From contig JAHDVF020000887.1 of NCBI GenBank assembly GCA_022606425.2, positions 1-64,000 on the forward strand: a DNA stretch of 64,000 nt. Reading direction: 5' to 3'. Positions 24,101 through 34,329 of the stretch are shown here, piece by piece (the stretch's first letter is position 1; each line of letters opens with the position of its first letter). The position numbers and the translations under genes were made by a program. The notes below the pieces were generated by a model. It did no database searches and had not been told where the DNA came from. It saw only the letters and a list, made by a program, of their open reading frames with translations. This DNA comes from Lepidostoma basale. Its lineage: Eukaryota; Arthropoda; Insecta; Trichoptera; Lepidostomatidae.

Positions 24101-27100
24101 ATTCATTAAAAATATACTCAATTTGTAAAACATTTTGAAAAACATAATCTTCCTGGGCTATATAATTATGTTTCTATATATTTTTAAATATAATGTTTAG
24201 CAAATTATATAAAAAAAACTCTTACCTGATTAAAGGCATCTAAACAAACGCCATTTTCCTGCAAGAACTTTTTGGTACTTGAGACCAGTTGTGTTTCTCC
24301 CAAAGCTAATCTCACGGCGGCACTTGTTTCTACAAATAATACAAAAATGTCCAGACCCACTTGAACCATTGTTCATGCTACTGACAATATTCTGGAAGAC
24401 TTGAGAGAGAATATTACTTACTAGCATTTCCATCGAGAAATTTTTCTTTAGTAGTATTATAAGTGTTGGCAACCACATCAGCTATAGCATTGGCCCCGAG
24501 AAAAAGGGTGTTCCAGTTGTGCGCGGAGCCAGCCTGCGACTTCTGCTTCCTTTCTTTCTTCTCCTTGTAAGTCAGACCCTCTGCAATAACAATATGTATA
24601 CTTCTACTTAGCGCAATAAATGTTTAGGGGGCTGTGGGAGAGACCCACAATTCTTGGCTGTGCAGTGCCAGTGATAAAGTAGTAAACATATAGTCATACC
24701 TTCATTAGAATCAGGGGTAATTTTCTGCTTGCCAGGAAGAAGATGCAGCATTCTGCCACAAAATACTGACCCATCCAGCTCGATAAATGCTTTAACAGCA
24801 TGTTCAGGCATCATGAATGTGATGTGACCAAACCCTTTGGGCTGGCGGGTCAGTTTATCCACAGGAAGATTCGCTTCTGTCACAGGACCTGAAGCAGTAA
24901 CGTCATTACACTCTCAATCTTTACACTCAAAGAAAACTGAAACGTGAATTTGTGTTTAGTAATAACAGCAAAGTTTACCAAATTTCTCAAAAAGTTCTTG
25001 TAAATCATTTTCGGTGATGATGTATGGAAGATTACGAACATATATACGGCCACTTTCAGCGATGCTCTCTTCATTTTTTAAGGAATCCTAAAAATCATAA
25101 ATTAATTGTAAATATTTAGTAACAATAACAATAAATATAGCAGATAATAACAATTGCATAATATAATTACCTCTTGCATTTTTCTCTTAAAACTAGAAAC
25201 GGCCGTGGTTTCTTCTTCGGTGACTGGATTAGTATTACTTTCATACTTATTTACAATTACGCGGTGTCCAGCTAGAAACATAAAGGATTACAGTTCCAAT
25301 TTGTCAATCCCAATCAAGTCAAATCAATATGAAGACAAATATGTTTCTGTGCTCTGTACCAACCTAAAAAGCTTTTGCTCTTAAACATGGCCTTTTTCCT
25401 CTCCTCTTCCGTTCTGAAACCAATATAACAGAATCCCCTAGTTACTTTTCCTGAGCATCTCGGGATTCTTATGGTGAATGGAACCAACGGCCTGAAGAAT
25501 TCTTTAACATCCTTCTTCTTGCAAGAAAAAGGCATACCTTGGATCTGTAAATGCACACCAAAGTTACTTGTTTATTGTTTCTTGAATAGTGAGTATTTAA
25601 TAAAATCTATATATATAAAACAAAGTCAAAAATCGTGTTAGTTACACCATTTATAACTCGAGAACGGCTGGACCAATTTTGAAGATCTTATATTTGCTGG
25701 ATTTGTCTCCGTTCCGGATAACAGAATAATTATTAAAACATTTGAAAAAATCACTTAAATGATTTAAAATTAATTATATTTGTCGTACGTTTGACTAAAT
25801 TTGACTTAATAAACGACGTATAAAATCAAAATGGCGTGTATTTTAGTTTCGGTATCGCCCGTAGGTGGTGTATTGTTGATGCCAGATGTCAATACTCAAT
25901 GTGAAAGATTTGAGTTGAGGTTATTTTTTAATCGTCGCCGGGATTTTTGGTTTTCTTTATTAATTTTAGATTAACAATGCCCAAAGTTATAAAAATCAGT
26001 ATAAGAGAGACTATTCTAAAAGTTAAACCCCTTTTGTGAAGGAGAGCAGAGAATATTTGCGCCATTAATACCATTCGAAAAAGATGACAGATGAGTGTTC
26101 CGTGGAGATTAAATAACCGATTTATGATTAGTGAATAATAATAAAAATACGTATTGTATATTTTGTATTGATTTTATAGGTGTATCTGTGTACATTCGGT
26201 CCAGAGAATTGTTACCATAGGAAATTCAGCCGCGAGTACTTAATAAACGAAATATTTGGCTAGATGAATACGAGGAATTTCTTTTTTCAATTGATAGGGA
26301 CACTGAATCATCAAACTCTTCAGATGATGAATATGATGATGCTAATGATGAAAACGGAGTTCATTGATGGATCACACTTATTCAAAATTATGTTGTCTGC
26401 TATTTAATTGTTTTAACGTGTTTTGATGAATGTCGGAAAGTCAAAGGTGTTAGTTTTTGAAAGGGAAGAGCAAATGACAGTTTGTAATATAAGTGTAAAT
26501 GAAGAGAATTTGGAACAGGTGAGGGAATTTGCGTATTTAGGTAGCATGTTCACAGCGGATGGCCGAACGGACAGTGATGTTGAAAAAAGGGTTGGTGCGG
26601 GTAACAAAGTGAATGGAGCTTTAAAAGTAGTTATTGGAAACAAGAATTTATCAATGAAAGCGAAAATGGCCGTTCACAATGGAGTTCTGGTCCCAACTCC
26701 TATGTATGGAAGCGAAGCATGGAACTGACAGAACAAAGATGAGAGCAGAATAAATGCGGTAGAGATGAGGTCCCTAAGACGTATGTGTGGTAGAACGATG
26801 TATGACAGAATCTCAAATGCTGATATTAGGAAGGAATGTAGAGCGAAAGAAGGTATTATGAACAAAATTATGAATGGTTCGTTGCGTTGGTTCGGACATA
26901 TGGAGCGCATGGGTGAAGAAAGAATGGTTAAAAAAGTATACGTTAACGATGTAAATGGAGTAAGGAGTCGAGGTAGACCGAGAAAAACATGGCATGTCCA
27001 AATTAATCAAATATTAAAGGTTGGTCATGTCAGAAGCCGGAAGAATCGACGTGCGTGTATGACTCGATGTATGAATGTGGAGGAAGCTAGAGAGGTGTGC

Positions 27101-29912
27101 CAGGATAGAGTAGTGTGGCGGTCCATTCTCTCTGCCTACCCCTGCGGAGAAACGGCGTGATGGTTTGTTGTTGTTGTTGTATTAAATTCATTTATTTATA
27201 ATAATAAAATAATAAGAATGATAATAATCATAATAATAATTCAAACAGTAATTAGAAGGAACAATCATACATAATAATATATAGAGTCAAAAACGATGAA
27301 TCCTAATATATTAAAGACGATAAACATTATAAGGAAGCAGATTACATTAGTAAGAAAGGGACAAAAATGGAAGGTAGTATTAATATTTTTTTGGTAGATT
27401 GTATAAAGGAAAAGTTTTTAATGTACTACATATATATACTAAGGGGGAATAAGCTGGAATTTGGTTATTTATAACATTCAATTCACGTGCCTTTGCTTTA
27501 AAAATTTCAAAATTTTCTAATTTATCAAATTTTTTTTTAAATTATTTGCTATATGCAAAAAAAAATTGTGTTTTTGGAATTGAAATGATGGTCAATTCAC
27601 ACAATGATTCTGTTTTTGTATTAAATGTTGTGTTCATATAACCTCTTCAAAATGATCGACCCGTCTTTCCAATATACACAGCATCACAATCCTCACAATT
27701 GATCTGGTAGATTCCACTTTGGTTGAATATATTGTCGCGAAAAAATAAAAAACACAATTGTGATACATAAAACAAAGTTTTTAATTAACAATTTATAATT
27801 CATTTTAAGTATTAATGCAGGCTTCCACGTGAGTTATATTCCATTGTAATTAATATTTTTAATTTTGACATTTGCACATTTCATGAACTTAATTCATTTT
27901 AAGTATTAATTGTAATTCAATAAAAAGGTGAATTAAATTTAGCTAATAAGTTAACACAACATTTATTGATTCTGAGGCGGTACGAAGTTCGTCGGGTCAG
28001 CTAGTATATAATGAAATGAAGTGTGTCCTATAAAGATGATTTCAAATAACTTGGGGGTAGGGAAAATTACATAATGCAAATTTAGAGTCATTCATTTCTC
28101 GGTGCTACATCCCTGTGTGGGACTTGGCCTCCTCCACTGACTTCTGTCTCTGGCCATCTAAAACAGATGTCAGTGTGTGTTCCGTTTCTGCTAAATTATA
28201 TTTTAATACGGCGCAAGAATACGTCACCAAAAGTTCTTCCGAGATATCTTGTCGTGGCAACCATCGGGTTAAAACATTTTCACATTAAAAACATGAACTT
28301 ACCTTAACGTAGTAGAGCACTCTGTTCCTAGCTTCTTTTTTCTTCTTCGGATCTTTCTTGATTCCTTCGTGTTTGTTTGCTACTTCTTTCTCCGGGACGT
28401 CTGCACCATTCGATTCACCTTTGACAAGCGACTTCATGTACTGTAAGAAACACAAGCAGCTTATTTATAAAGCTTTCAAAACTGATTCAGAAAGTAAATG
28501 GCCAAATATTGGGATGTATGTGACTTACCTCTAAATCAGTGATGGCTTCATTTGCAATTTTCTTAATTTTTTTCCCCTTGACATTAACGGGCTCGACATC
28601 ACTTTCGCTCTTTTCCTCCTCCACTTGGCTGTCGGCATCCAGAACTTCATCTTCATAGTTGGGATGGATCCCCTCTTTGCTTTTATTAATAACAGAATCA
28701 TTAGCCCATACGGCTTTCTTTATCTTGGAAGCGTGAACTTCCATAAATTCCGAAAAGAGAGGATCATCTTTATGCTACGGAAAAAATGTGTATTTGATTT
28801 CTGATCTATATAAAACAGAATTATTATTATCTTGATCAAAAAACATTTTAAAAAAACCTTTAAAAGTAGCTCCCGAGTTTTGCCATTTTTCTCCTTCTCT
28901 CTCAATTTCTTTCTTTCATCTTTTGTAAGTTTTTTATCTTTGTCGTCAGATATTAGGTTATTTGTGTTGTCGGCGACATTGTGAGCTCTTTTATAAGCTG
29001 AACTATCCGGAGCATATTTGCTCCAAGCTTTGGGTTTGTCGGTGTGTCCAAGGGCTGTGCACGTCTCAACAGAAATTTTGGTTGTCTTTATACAAGAACC
29101 ATTGAAGAAGTCCCGCGCCTGGTTCGCTTGTTCTTCTGTCTTGAAACCCACAAAACCAAAACTTCGGAACTTTCCTTCTTTTGTATACTTTAACTGTACG
29201 TCTGTTATTTCACCTTTCTCGCTAAATATATGGCGTAGCCTTTCCGTTGTAACCTTAAACAGATTGATATTAAAATACAATTACTATTAACCTGGATACA
29301 CTGATGCATGTGAAGATATCCCGATCCAGGAAAAGCTCTATATAGAAGGATAGCATACTTTCTAACTAACCATCACGCCATTTCCCATCGCCACATTGTT
29401 CTATCTTGACACAATTCTCGCGCCTCTTCTACATTCACATCGTGACATGCACGCTCGTCGATTGTTTCAGTAATTTATTAATTTGGTCATGCCATGTCTT
29501 CCTTGGCCTTCCTCAACTTCTTTTTCCATTCACACTACTTGTATACATCTTTTTGACCATTCTTCCCTCGTCCATTCGTTCCATATGTCCAAACCATCTT
29601 AGCGACCCTTTATTAATTTTATTTATCACACATTCATCCGCTTTACATTCCTTTCTTACTTCATCATTAGATATTCTATCATATATTGTTTTTCCGCACA
29701 TTCTTCTTAGTGACCTCATTTGTACGACTATTATCCTACTTTCATCCTTCTTCTGCCAACCCCAAGCTTCAATTCCATACATAAGGGTCGGCACTAGAAC
29801 TTCTAATTCTAACCTTCAAAATTTTATTTGGGATAATGCATGATTTTATTTTCTATATGTCAGAAGTTAAACTTACACTATTTGGGAGATTTTTAACTAT
29901 TAAACGAGACAT
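21179..29912 (-). CDS. RBM19: RNA-binding protein 19 / Mrd1, 15 exons
   Basis: A nucleolar protein needed for pre-rRNA cleavage in 40S subunit assembly (the yeast Mrd1 homologue). Exons in coding order: 29912-29877, 29253-28858, 28774-28529, 28440-28303, 25544-25364, 25271-25171, 25087-24979, 24888-24700, 24580-24422, 24329-24226, 24017-23535, 23366-23164, 22530-22414, 22318-22210, 21379-21179. All junctions are GT..AG and in frame, giving 923 residues, close to the family length. Six RRMs are seen: ~2-80 (SRLIVKNLP, then SFGFVGF), ~268-340 (YYVKIQGMPF), ~380-455 (RIYVRNLPY), ~561-630 (NVILVKNMPA), ~697-778 (TLFVKGLHF) and ~800-880 (KILVRNVAF, then RGFCFVEY). A lysine-rich linker follows RRM1, and the acidic C-terminus ends EEMEEDE. 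The start is fixed by MSRLIVKNLP, the family's N-terminus. Introns 1, 4 and 12 hold transposons. Confidence 0.96.
22575..22770 (+). mobile_element. RTE-type LINE fragment in RBM19 intron 12
   Basis: Broken frames include LAWLCRLLNQCMDERYTPLDW. This matches the segment before the reverse transcriptase fingers in the minus-strand copy at 57791-57973 ([20 protein letters not shown]). It lies opposite to RBM19 and has no effect on its reading frame. Confidence 0.7.
23394..23437. repeat. Perfect 20-bp inverted repeat, 4-base loop
   Basis: Arms TAATTAATACAAATGAAAAC and its exact complement flank ATCA. It lies in RBM19 intron 11, just downstream of exon 12's acceptor. No coding text is present. Confidence 0.85.
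26423..27180 (+). mobile_element. RTE-type LINE 3' part inside the Helitron
   Basis: The frame starts [20 protein letters not shown], continues through the end of the reverse transcriptase and the C-terminal region ([20 protein letters not shown]), and ends at the TGCGGAGAAACGGCGTGATGG 3' motif with a TGT-rich tail. One in-frame stop at 26726 (WN followed by TGA) splits it. Everything upstream of the RT palm is missing, the usual result of 5' truncation. Confidence 0.85.
27600..27740 (-). mobile_element. GIY-YIG endonuclease fragment (Penelope-like)
   Basis: On the minus strand the translation reads NQSGIYQINCEDCDAVYIGK followed by TGRSF and a stop. The GIY and YIG motifs and the CxxC are those of the endonuclease domain of Penelope-like retroelements. 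Only the domain start survives, and no reverse transcriptase was seen nearby. Confidence 0.65.
29360..29815 (-). mobile_element. RTE-type LINE fragment in RBM19 intron 1
   Basis: The minus-strand ORF 29513-29794 reads [20 protein letters not shown], then LRRMCGKTIYDRI and [20 protein letters not shown]. It then breaks and runs to the 3' motif near 29368. It lies between exon 1 and exon 2, in the same orientation as RBM19. Confidence 0.85.
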
Positions 29913-30193
29913 GTTAAAGATTTTCACTATCACACACAACCTCTAATATTACTTTGATTTATTTGCCGTAAACATGCCAATAAAATACACGCGACACGCA
30001 CTTGATACTGCAGCGCCGTCTCGAAAATGACATTATAACGTCAAACGTCAAGGCAGCATTACCACTTGCAATGCCGTCTTGAAAGTATTTACCAGGACGT
30101 AAGCACCATAAACAAATTTTCAAACATGAAGATTTATGGGGCCGTATGTACTGAAATATCAGTATTGGAATCCGTGAAGTTGTTACGAAGATG
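29913..30193. promoter_or_regulatory. Probable RBM19 upstream region
   Basis: The 280 bp between the RBM19 ATG and the piggyBac-like element must contain its 5' UTR and at least a core promoter, unless promoter parts lie beyond the insertion. It has a repeated GACGT/ACGTCAA motif (near 30030-30045). No TATA box placement is convincing. Confidence 0.3.
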
Positions 30194-30197
30194 TTAA

Positions 30198-32211
30198 CCC
30201 CTAGGGTACGACCAACTACAATGGTAGTGCGAGAAAAATTTGCCTTCGGTACGACCAACTACAATCGTAGTGTGAATATTATTCACTTTTGTCCTCGTGT
30301 ATTTCGTTAATTTGACAGTAAAGATCTACAAAAAAAGGATCATATCCTAAAGTAAAGGTTTAACTACAATACCCTTTTATCAGAAATTATTTTTTACTAA
30401 CAGACGATTTTTAATTTTTTTTTTTTGCGACACGTATCTATTCTTAAGTTCGAGTACGCTGCGGCCATACCCACACAGTCGCAATCATCCCATCGCTGTG
30501 TGGTGTCGTTTGCCGCGTCGCCCGTCGATATACGATATCCCTTGCGTGTGTTTGTTATTTTAGAGTGTCCTTGTTTTATGCGTCACTCGGAATTGTTAGA
30601 AGAAAGAACACAGTTGTTTTGTTTTATTTTGTAAATATTTACATAAGCCCAATGATTCTATCTGATTTCTAATTTTGTTTATGTTCATAACCCAAGTGAA
30701 ATGACATTTAGTTGTTACGCATCATTTTGTGTTTTTGGGAACTTTTATTCATAATTATTTTATTTTTAAGCCTTAAAAATGAATGAGGAAAATATTGAAA
30801 ACAATTTTCGCTAGATTCCGATTCAGATTTATCCATTAGTGATGAAGAAGATTATGTTCCAGAAAATTTGGAGATGAACCGTCGGAAAACAGTGACGGGG
30901 AAAAGATTTATACAATTTTCAAATATTGGAAGAACATCCCCTCAATAAAATAAATTTCACAAATTTTTCGCCCACTTGGGTAGACGGTATTAACTTCCAA
31001 CCAGATGTACATGATATACTTAGGAAATTGAAAATAACTTTGTTTAATCCACTAATTATTAAAAACGATACTAAAAAAACACGACATGTTTCGGATATCT
31101 CTATCTTCAGATGAAAAAATATAATAAAAACTAAACAAAGAATGATTAATATAAAAACGCATTTAAAATTCGATACAATAATTCAAACATAAAAATTAAC
31201 CCGGGCTATTTGTTATTAGTACTAATAATTATATTTTTATCAGTAAGAACTAATCATTTATTAATTTTTATATAAATTATGTTTTTTCAAATGTATGTTT
31301 TTTCTAAATTACATTTTTATATATATTTTTATATTATCGTCATATATTATTATTATTTAATATTATTTATAGTTATGATAAAAAAAATTATTAGTACTTA
31401 TAACAAATAGCCCAGGTTAATTTTTAAATTTGAATTATTGAATCAAATTTTAAATGCGTTTTTATATTAGTCTTTTTTTGTTTAGTTTTTATATTTTTAC
31501 AATAGATGTTCAATAAGATGAACAATCTGGGTTAAGAGATTATGAATTCATCAATGTAGAGATTCGCGAAGTTGATTATTTCGAGTTATTCTTGAAATGA
31601 CGGATTGTGAACAATATTAAAATTGAAACGAATAGGTACTGCAATAGTATTAAATAAAAAAAGGTTCTAGCTCCTAATTCGGTATTACACAAATGGAAAG
31701 ATGTTGACGCTAAGGAGATTCCTCCATACAATCGTGTGGTCACCTAATCGACGTTGATAAGGTACTGTGTTCAGCGTAGTGTGAGTTTATGTGTGCCCGG
31801 CCGAATATTTTTCAGAGTACTATTAGAAAAATCGTCATAATTAGTGTGTTAACATAATGAAGGACAAAACTTGAGAAGTTTGTTTATAAAAGTATATTCT
31901 TAATGTGAGATAAAGAATTTTTACGATCGGACAATGAATAAAGATTCTGTGAGTGCTTCTTTTATGAGGAGCGTCATTTTGATGGTAATTCTGAACTTTA
32001 ATTTCATCTAACACGTAAATAACAAAACAAAAGTATTATATTTTTGATAAAATCACAATCTACTAACATTTAGTAGTATGATAGAATTTTTTTCATAATT
32101 TTAAATCAGTTTGGTGAAACACGGCGAGGCCAAACGCACAATGACACAATTCCAAAAATTAGCGCCGTACCAGAAAGCCAATTCGTGCAAAACGTTCCCG
32201 GCGCCTAAGGG
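30198..32211 (+). mobile_element. piggyBac-like element flanked by TTAA
   Basis: TTAA sits at 30194-30197 and 32212-32215. The ends begin CCCCTAGG on the left and CCCTTAGG (reverse complement) on the right, the CCCT-type start of piggyBac termini. On the plus strand near 30805-30870 an acidic stretch reads DSDSDLSISDEEDYVPENL, the usual N-terminus of piggyBac transposases. At 30926 on comes HPLNKINFTNFSPTWVDGIN. Stops and a foldback insertion interrupt it, and the catalytic part is absent, so the element is dead. Confidence 0.75.
31115..31500. mobile_element. Foldback (hairpin) repeat inside the piggyBac-like element
   Basis: Arms at about 31118-31245 and 31375-31497 are inverted copies. Both contain ATATAAAAACGCATTTAAAA and a GGGCTATTTGTTAT-type stretch, with an AT-rich loop between. 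It splits the piggyBac transposase relic, so it arrived later. Confidence 0.7.
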
Positions 32212-32217
32212 TTAAGA

Positions 32218-33298
32218 TGCCACGGGGTGAAACATGAAGATTACTCGTATTTCACTCCCGTTCTCGAACCAATCTTCCCAACGTGTTCATGCCCAAGTGA
32301 CTCTCTAATGCTAATTATTATTATTATGTTAATTGAGATTACTCCGGGATGTATAGTGATATGAGATTGAAACCAATATTTACTATTTACAATTATATTT
32401 AAACACACAAACATACAACATACAAAAATAAAGAAACAAGATTACTTATAAACTAAACAGGACTTACTTGCTATTCGTTGGCCAACGACTTAGAACTAAT
32501 CCGTAATGTTATCCTCGGGACAGCAGTGCCGAGTTGGGGCTGCCTTCATCCCGCCGCGGAGATCGGAGGCAGACGACGATGAAGGGTGACGTGGAGGCTG
32601 ACCGGATCTGAGGCAGCCGGCACCTAGCGGCTAATGGTGACGATGTGGACGGCGACGAACCGTGTCAGGCGGCTTGGCATCCTCCTCCGTCCGCACCACG
32701 AGGGATGTGCGAGGTGGGCGCGAGGACGGGCGAGGAGCGAGAGGCGGCCTGGTCTCATTCGCTGAGACAGCCGTGGCCAGCATCAGGTCCCAATGATGAT
32801 GAGCTGACGCCATGGTTACTGACGCCATGCGGCGATATCGCGATCTTTTTCAGATCACTTCTCGGCGTTCGGTATAACACTTCGCGATCTTTTGAGACTA
32901 TCGCCCTCCGGCGCGTGGCCGCGGAGAAGACACTTCTTCTACCGAGGGCGGAGGCGGACTCACTCCCTGACGACTCGAGCTCCAATCGCAGGGTGAGGGG
33001 GTTAGGTCATCCCTCTCCCAAAGTGTGGCCACTCACGAAAATTCGGCCCGGCAATACCTAACTGAATTGCGATACCGGGGCAGAACGCTATTTTGTTATT
33101 ATCACCAAATTGTCAATTCACTTTCTTAAACACTATTATTGTTTTTAAATTGTCTTTTATAGTCTTATCACTAATTAAAATTAAACTTAACTAAGATCAA
33201 ACAAGCCTCCAGAGAGAAAACGTATTTTCGGTCATGTAAAATTTGTCCAGTGCAATCTCACCTATTATGCCATGAAACATGGCTATATCAAAGTTACT
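32218..33298 (+). repeat. LTR-like unit, copy A
   Basis: Begins TGCCACGGGGTGAAACATG and ends near CTATATCA. It is the plus-strand partner of copy B in a tail-to-tail inverted pair and is related to copy C. It contains an AATAAAGAAACAAG stretch, a GC-rich middle (about 32500-33060), and a conserved 3' block with AACAAGCCTCCAGAGAGAAA. The piggyBac-like element's right TTAA directly abuts it. Long ORFs in its GC-rich middle are not supported by any homology. Confidence 0.7.
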
Positions 33299-33308
33299 AT
33301 CTGTCTCG

Positions 33309-34205
33309 TGTCATGATGATATAGCCATGTTTCATGGCATACTAGGTGAGATTGCACTGAACAAATTTTATATGGCCGAAAATACGTTTTCTCTCTGGAG
33401 GCTTGTTTGATCTTAGTTAAGTTTAATTTTAATTAGTGATAAGACTATGAAAAGACAATATAATAGTGGATAGGAAAAACAACAGTGTGAATGACCTAAC
33501 CCCCCACCCTGCGGATTGGCAAATCCGGGCTCGAGAATTTAGACAACTCAGTCAGTCAGACAGTCAGCACCGGCCTTCGGTGGAAGGAGCGTCTCTCCCC
33601 GGCAGCGCGCCGGGGAGATAATCTCAAAAGATCGCAAGTAGTCTGTCACCGGCCTTCGGTGGAAGTGAATCTAAACGAGGAGGAGATCGTGATATACGTG
33701 TCGCATGGCGCCAGCAACCAAGGGCCAGATTATCATCATTGAGGCCCGATGCTAGCCACTGCTGTCGCTACGAAGGGGACCCGTGCCCTCCGCGGTCCAT
33801 CATCCGCGTGATGCTTCCGTGCCGTGCAGCCTCCGGCAGTCCTCGTGCTGGCCAACCCGCCGCGCCGTCACGCCGGCTTCCGTCAGCGTCGGTCCTCGCC
33901 AGAGATCATCGCTTTCGTTAGTTACGTTAGTTTTAATTCGTTGGCCAGCGAATAGCATGTAAGTCCCTCTTTAGTTCATAAGTAATCTTGATAATTCTTT
34001 TTTGTGCTATATGTTTGTGTAATTAAATGTAATTGTAAATAGTAAATATTGGTTTCAATCTCATATTACTATACATCCCGGAGCATCTCAGTGATCACAT
34101 AATGAGGTTACATTAGCGAAGCACATGGGCATGGGACACGTTGTGAGGAGTTGCTTCGAGATCGGGAGTGAGATACGAGTAAATCTCGTTTTTCACCCCG
34201 TGACA
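33309..34205 (-). repeat. LTR-like unit, copy B (inverted)
   Basis: On the minus strand it starts TGTCACGGGGTGAAA and ends TGATATAGCC..TGACA-like text, so it has TG..CA boundaries. Only about 10 bp separate it from copy A. No primer-binding site or gag/pol is seen, so a solo or rearranged LTR is an inference from the boundaries. Confidence 0.7.
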
Positions 34206-34329
34206 GCAACGTACACCTAACAATGATCTCATTAATATAAAATTTTGATAAAAATCAAATACATTTTGATATAATAAATTTGTATATAAAAAAATAAAGA
34301 TAATAATAAATACAAAAGTGGGAGGTTCG

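Larger units (their letters stand above)
25606..28004 (+). mobile_element. Helitron with both termini, in RBM19 intron 4
   Basis: The 5' end is TCTATATATATAAAAC at 25606, preceded by A. The 3' end is TTCGTCGGGTCAGCTAG at 27988-28004, followed by T. Insertion between A and T and the TC..CTAG ends are diagnostic of Helitrons. There is no Rep/helicase, so it is non-autonomous. It carries an RTE-type LINE (26413-27180) and a minus-strand GIY-YIG fragment (27600-27740). Removing it would shrink intron 4 from 2.76 kb to about 0.36 kb. Confidence 0.85.

Noticed and set aside
26423..27160. Possible host gene (such LINE ORFs are often labelled as craniofacial development protein)
   Set aside because: The same protein recurs in many broken copies in this window, with the same 3' tail and reverse-transcriptase motifs.
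32645..33061. 138-codon ORF in the LTR-like copy A
   Set aside because: It lies in the GC-rich middle of a repeat, is not kept in copies B and C, and shows no domain.
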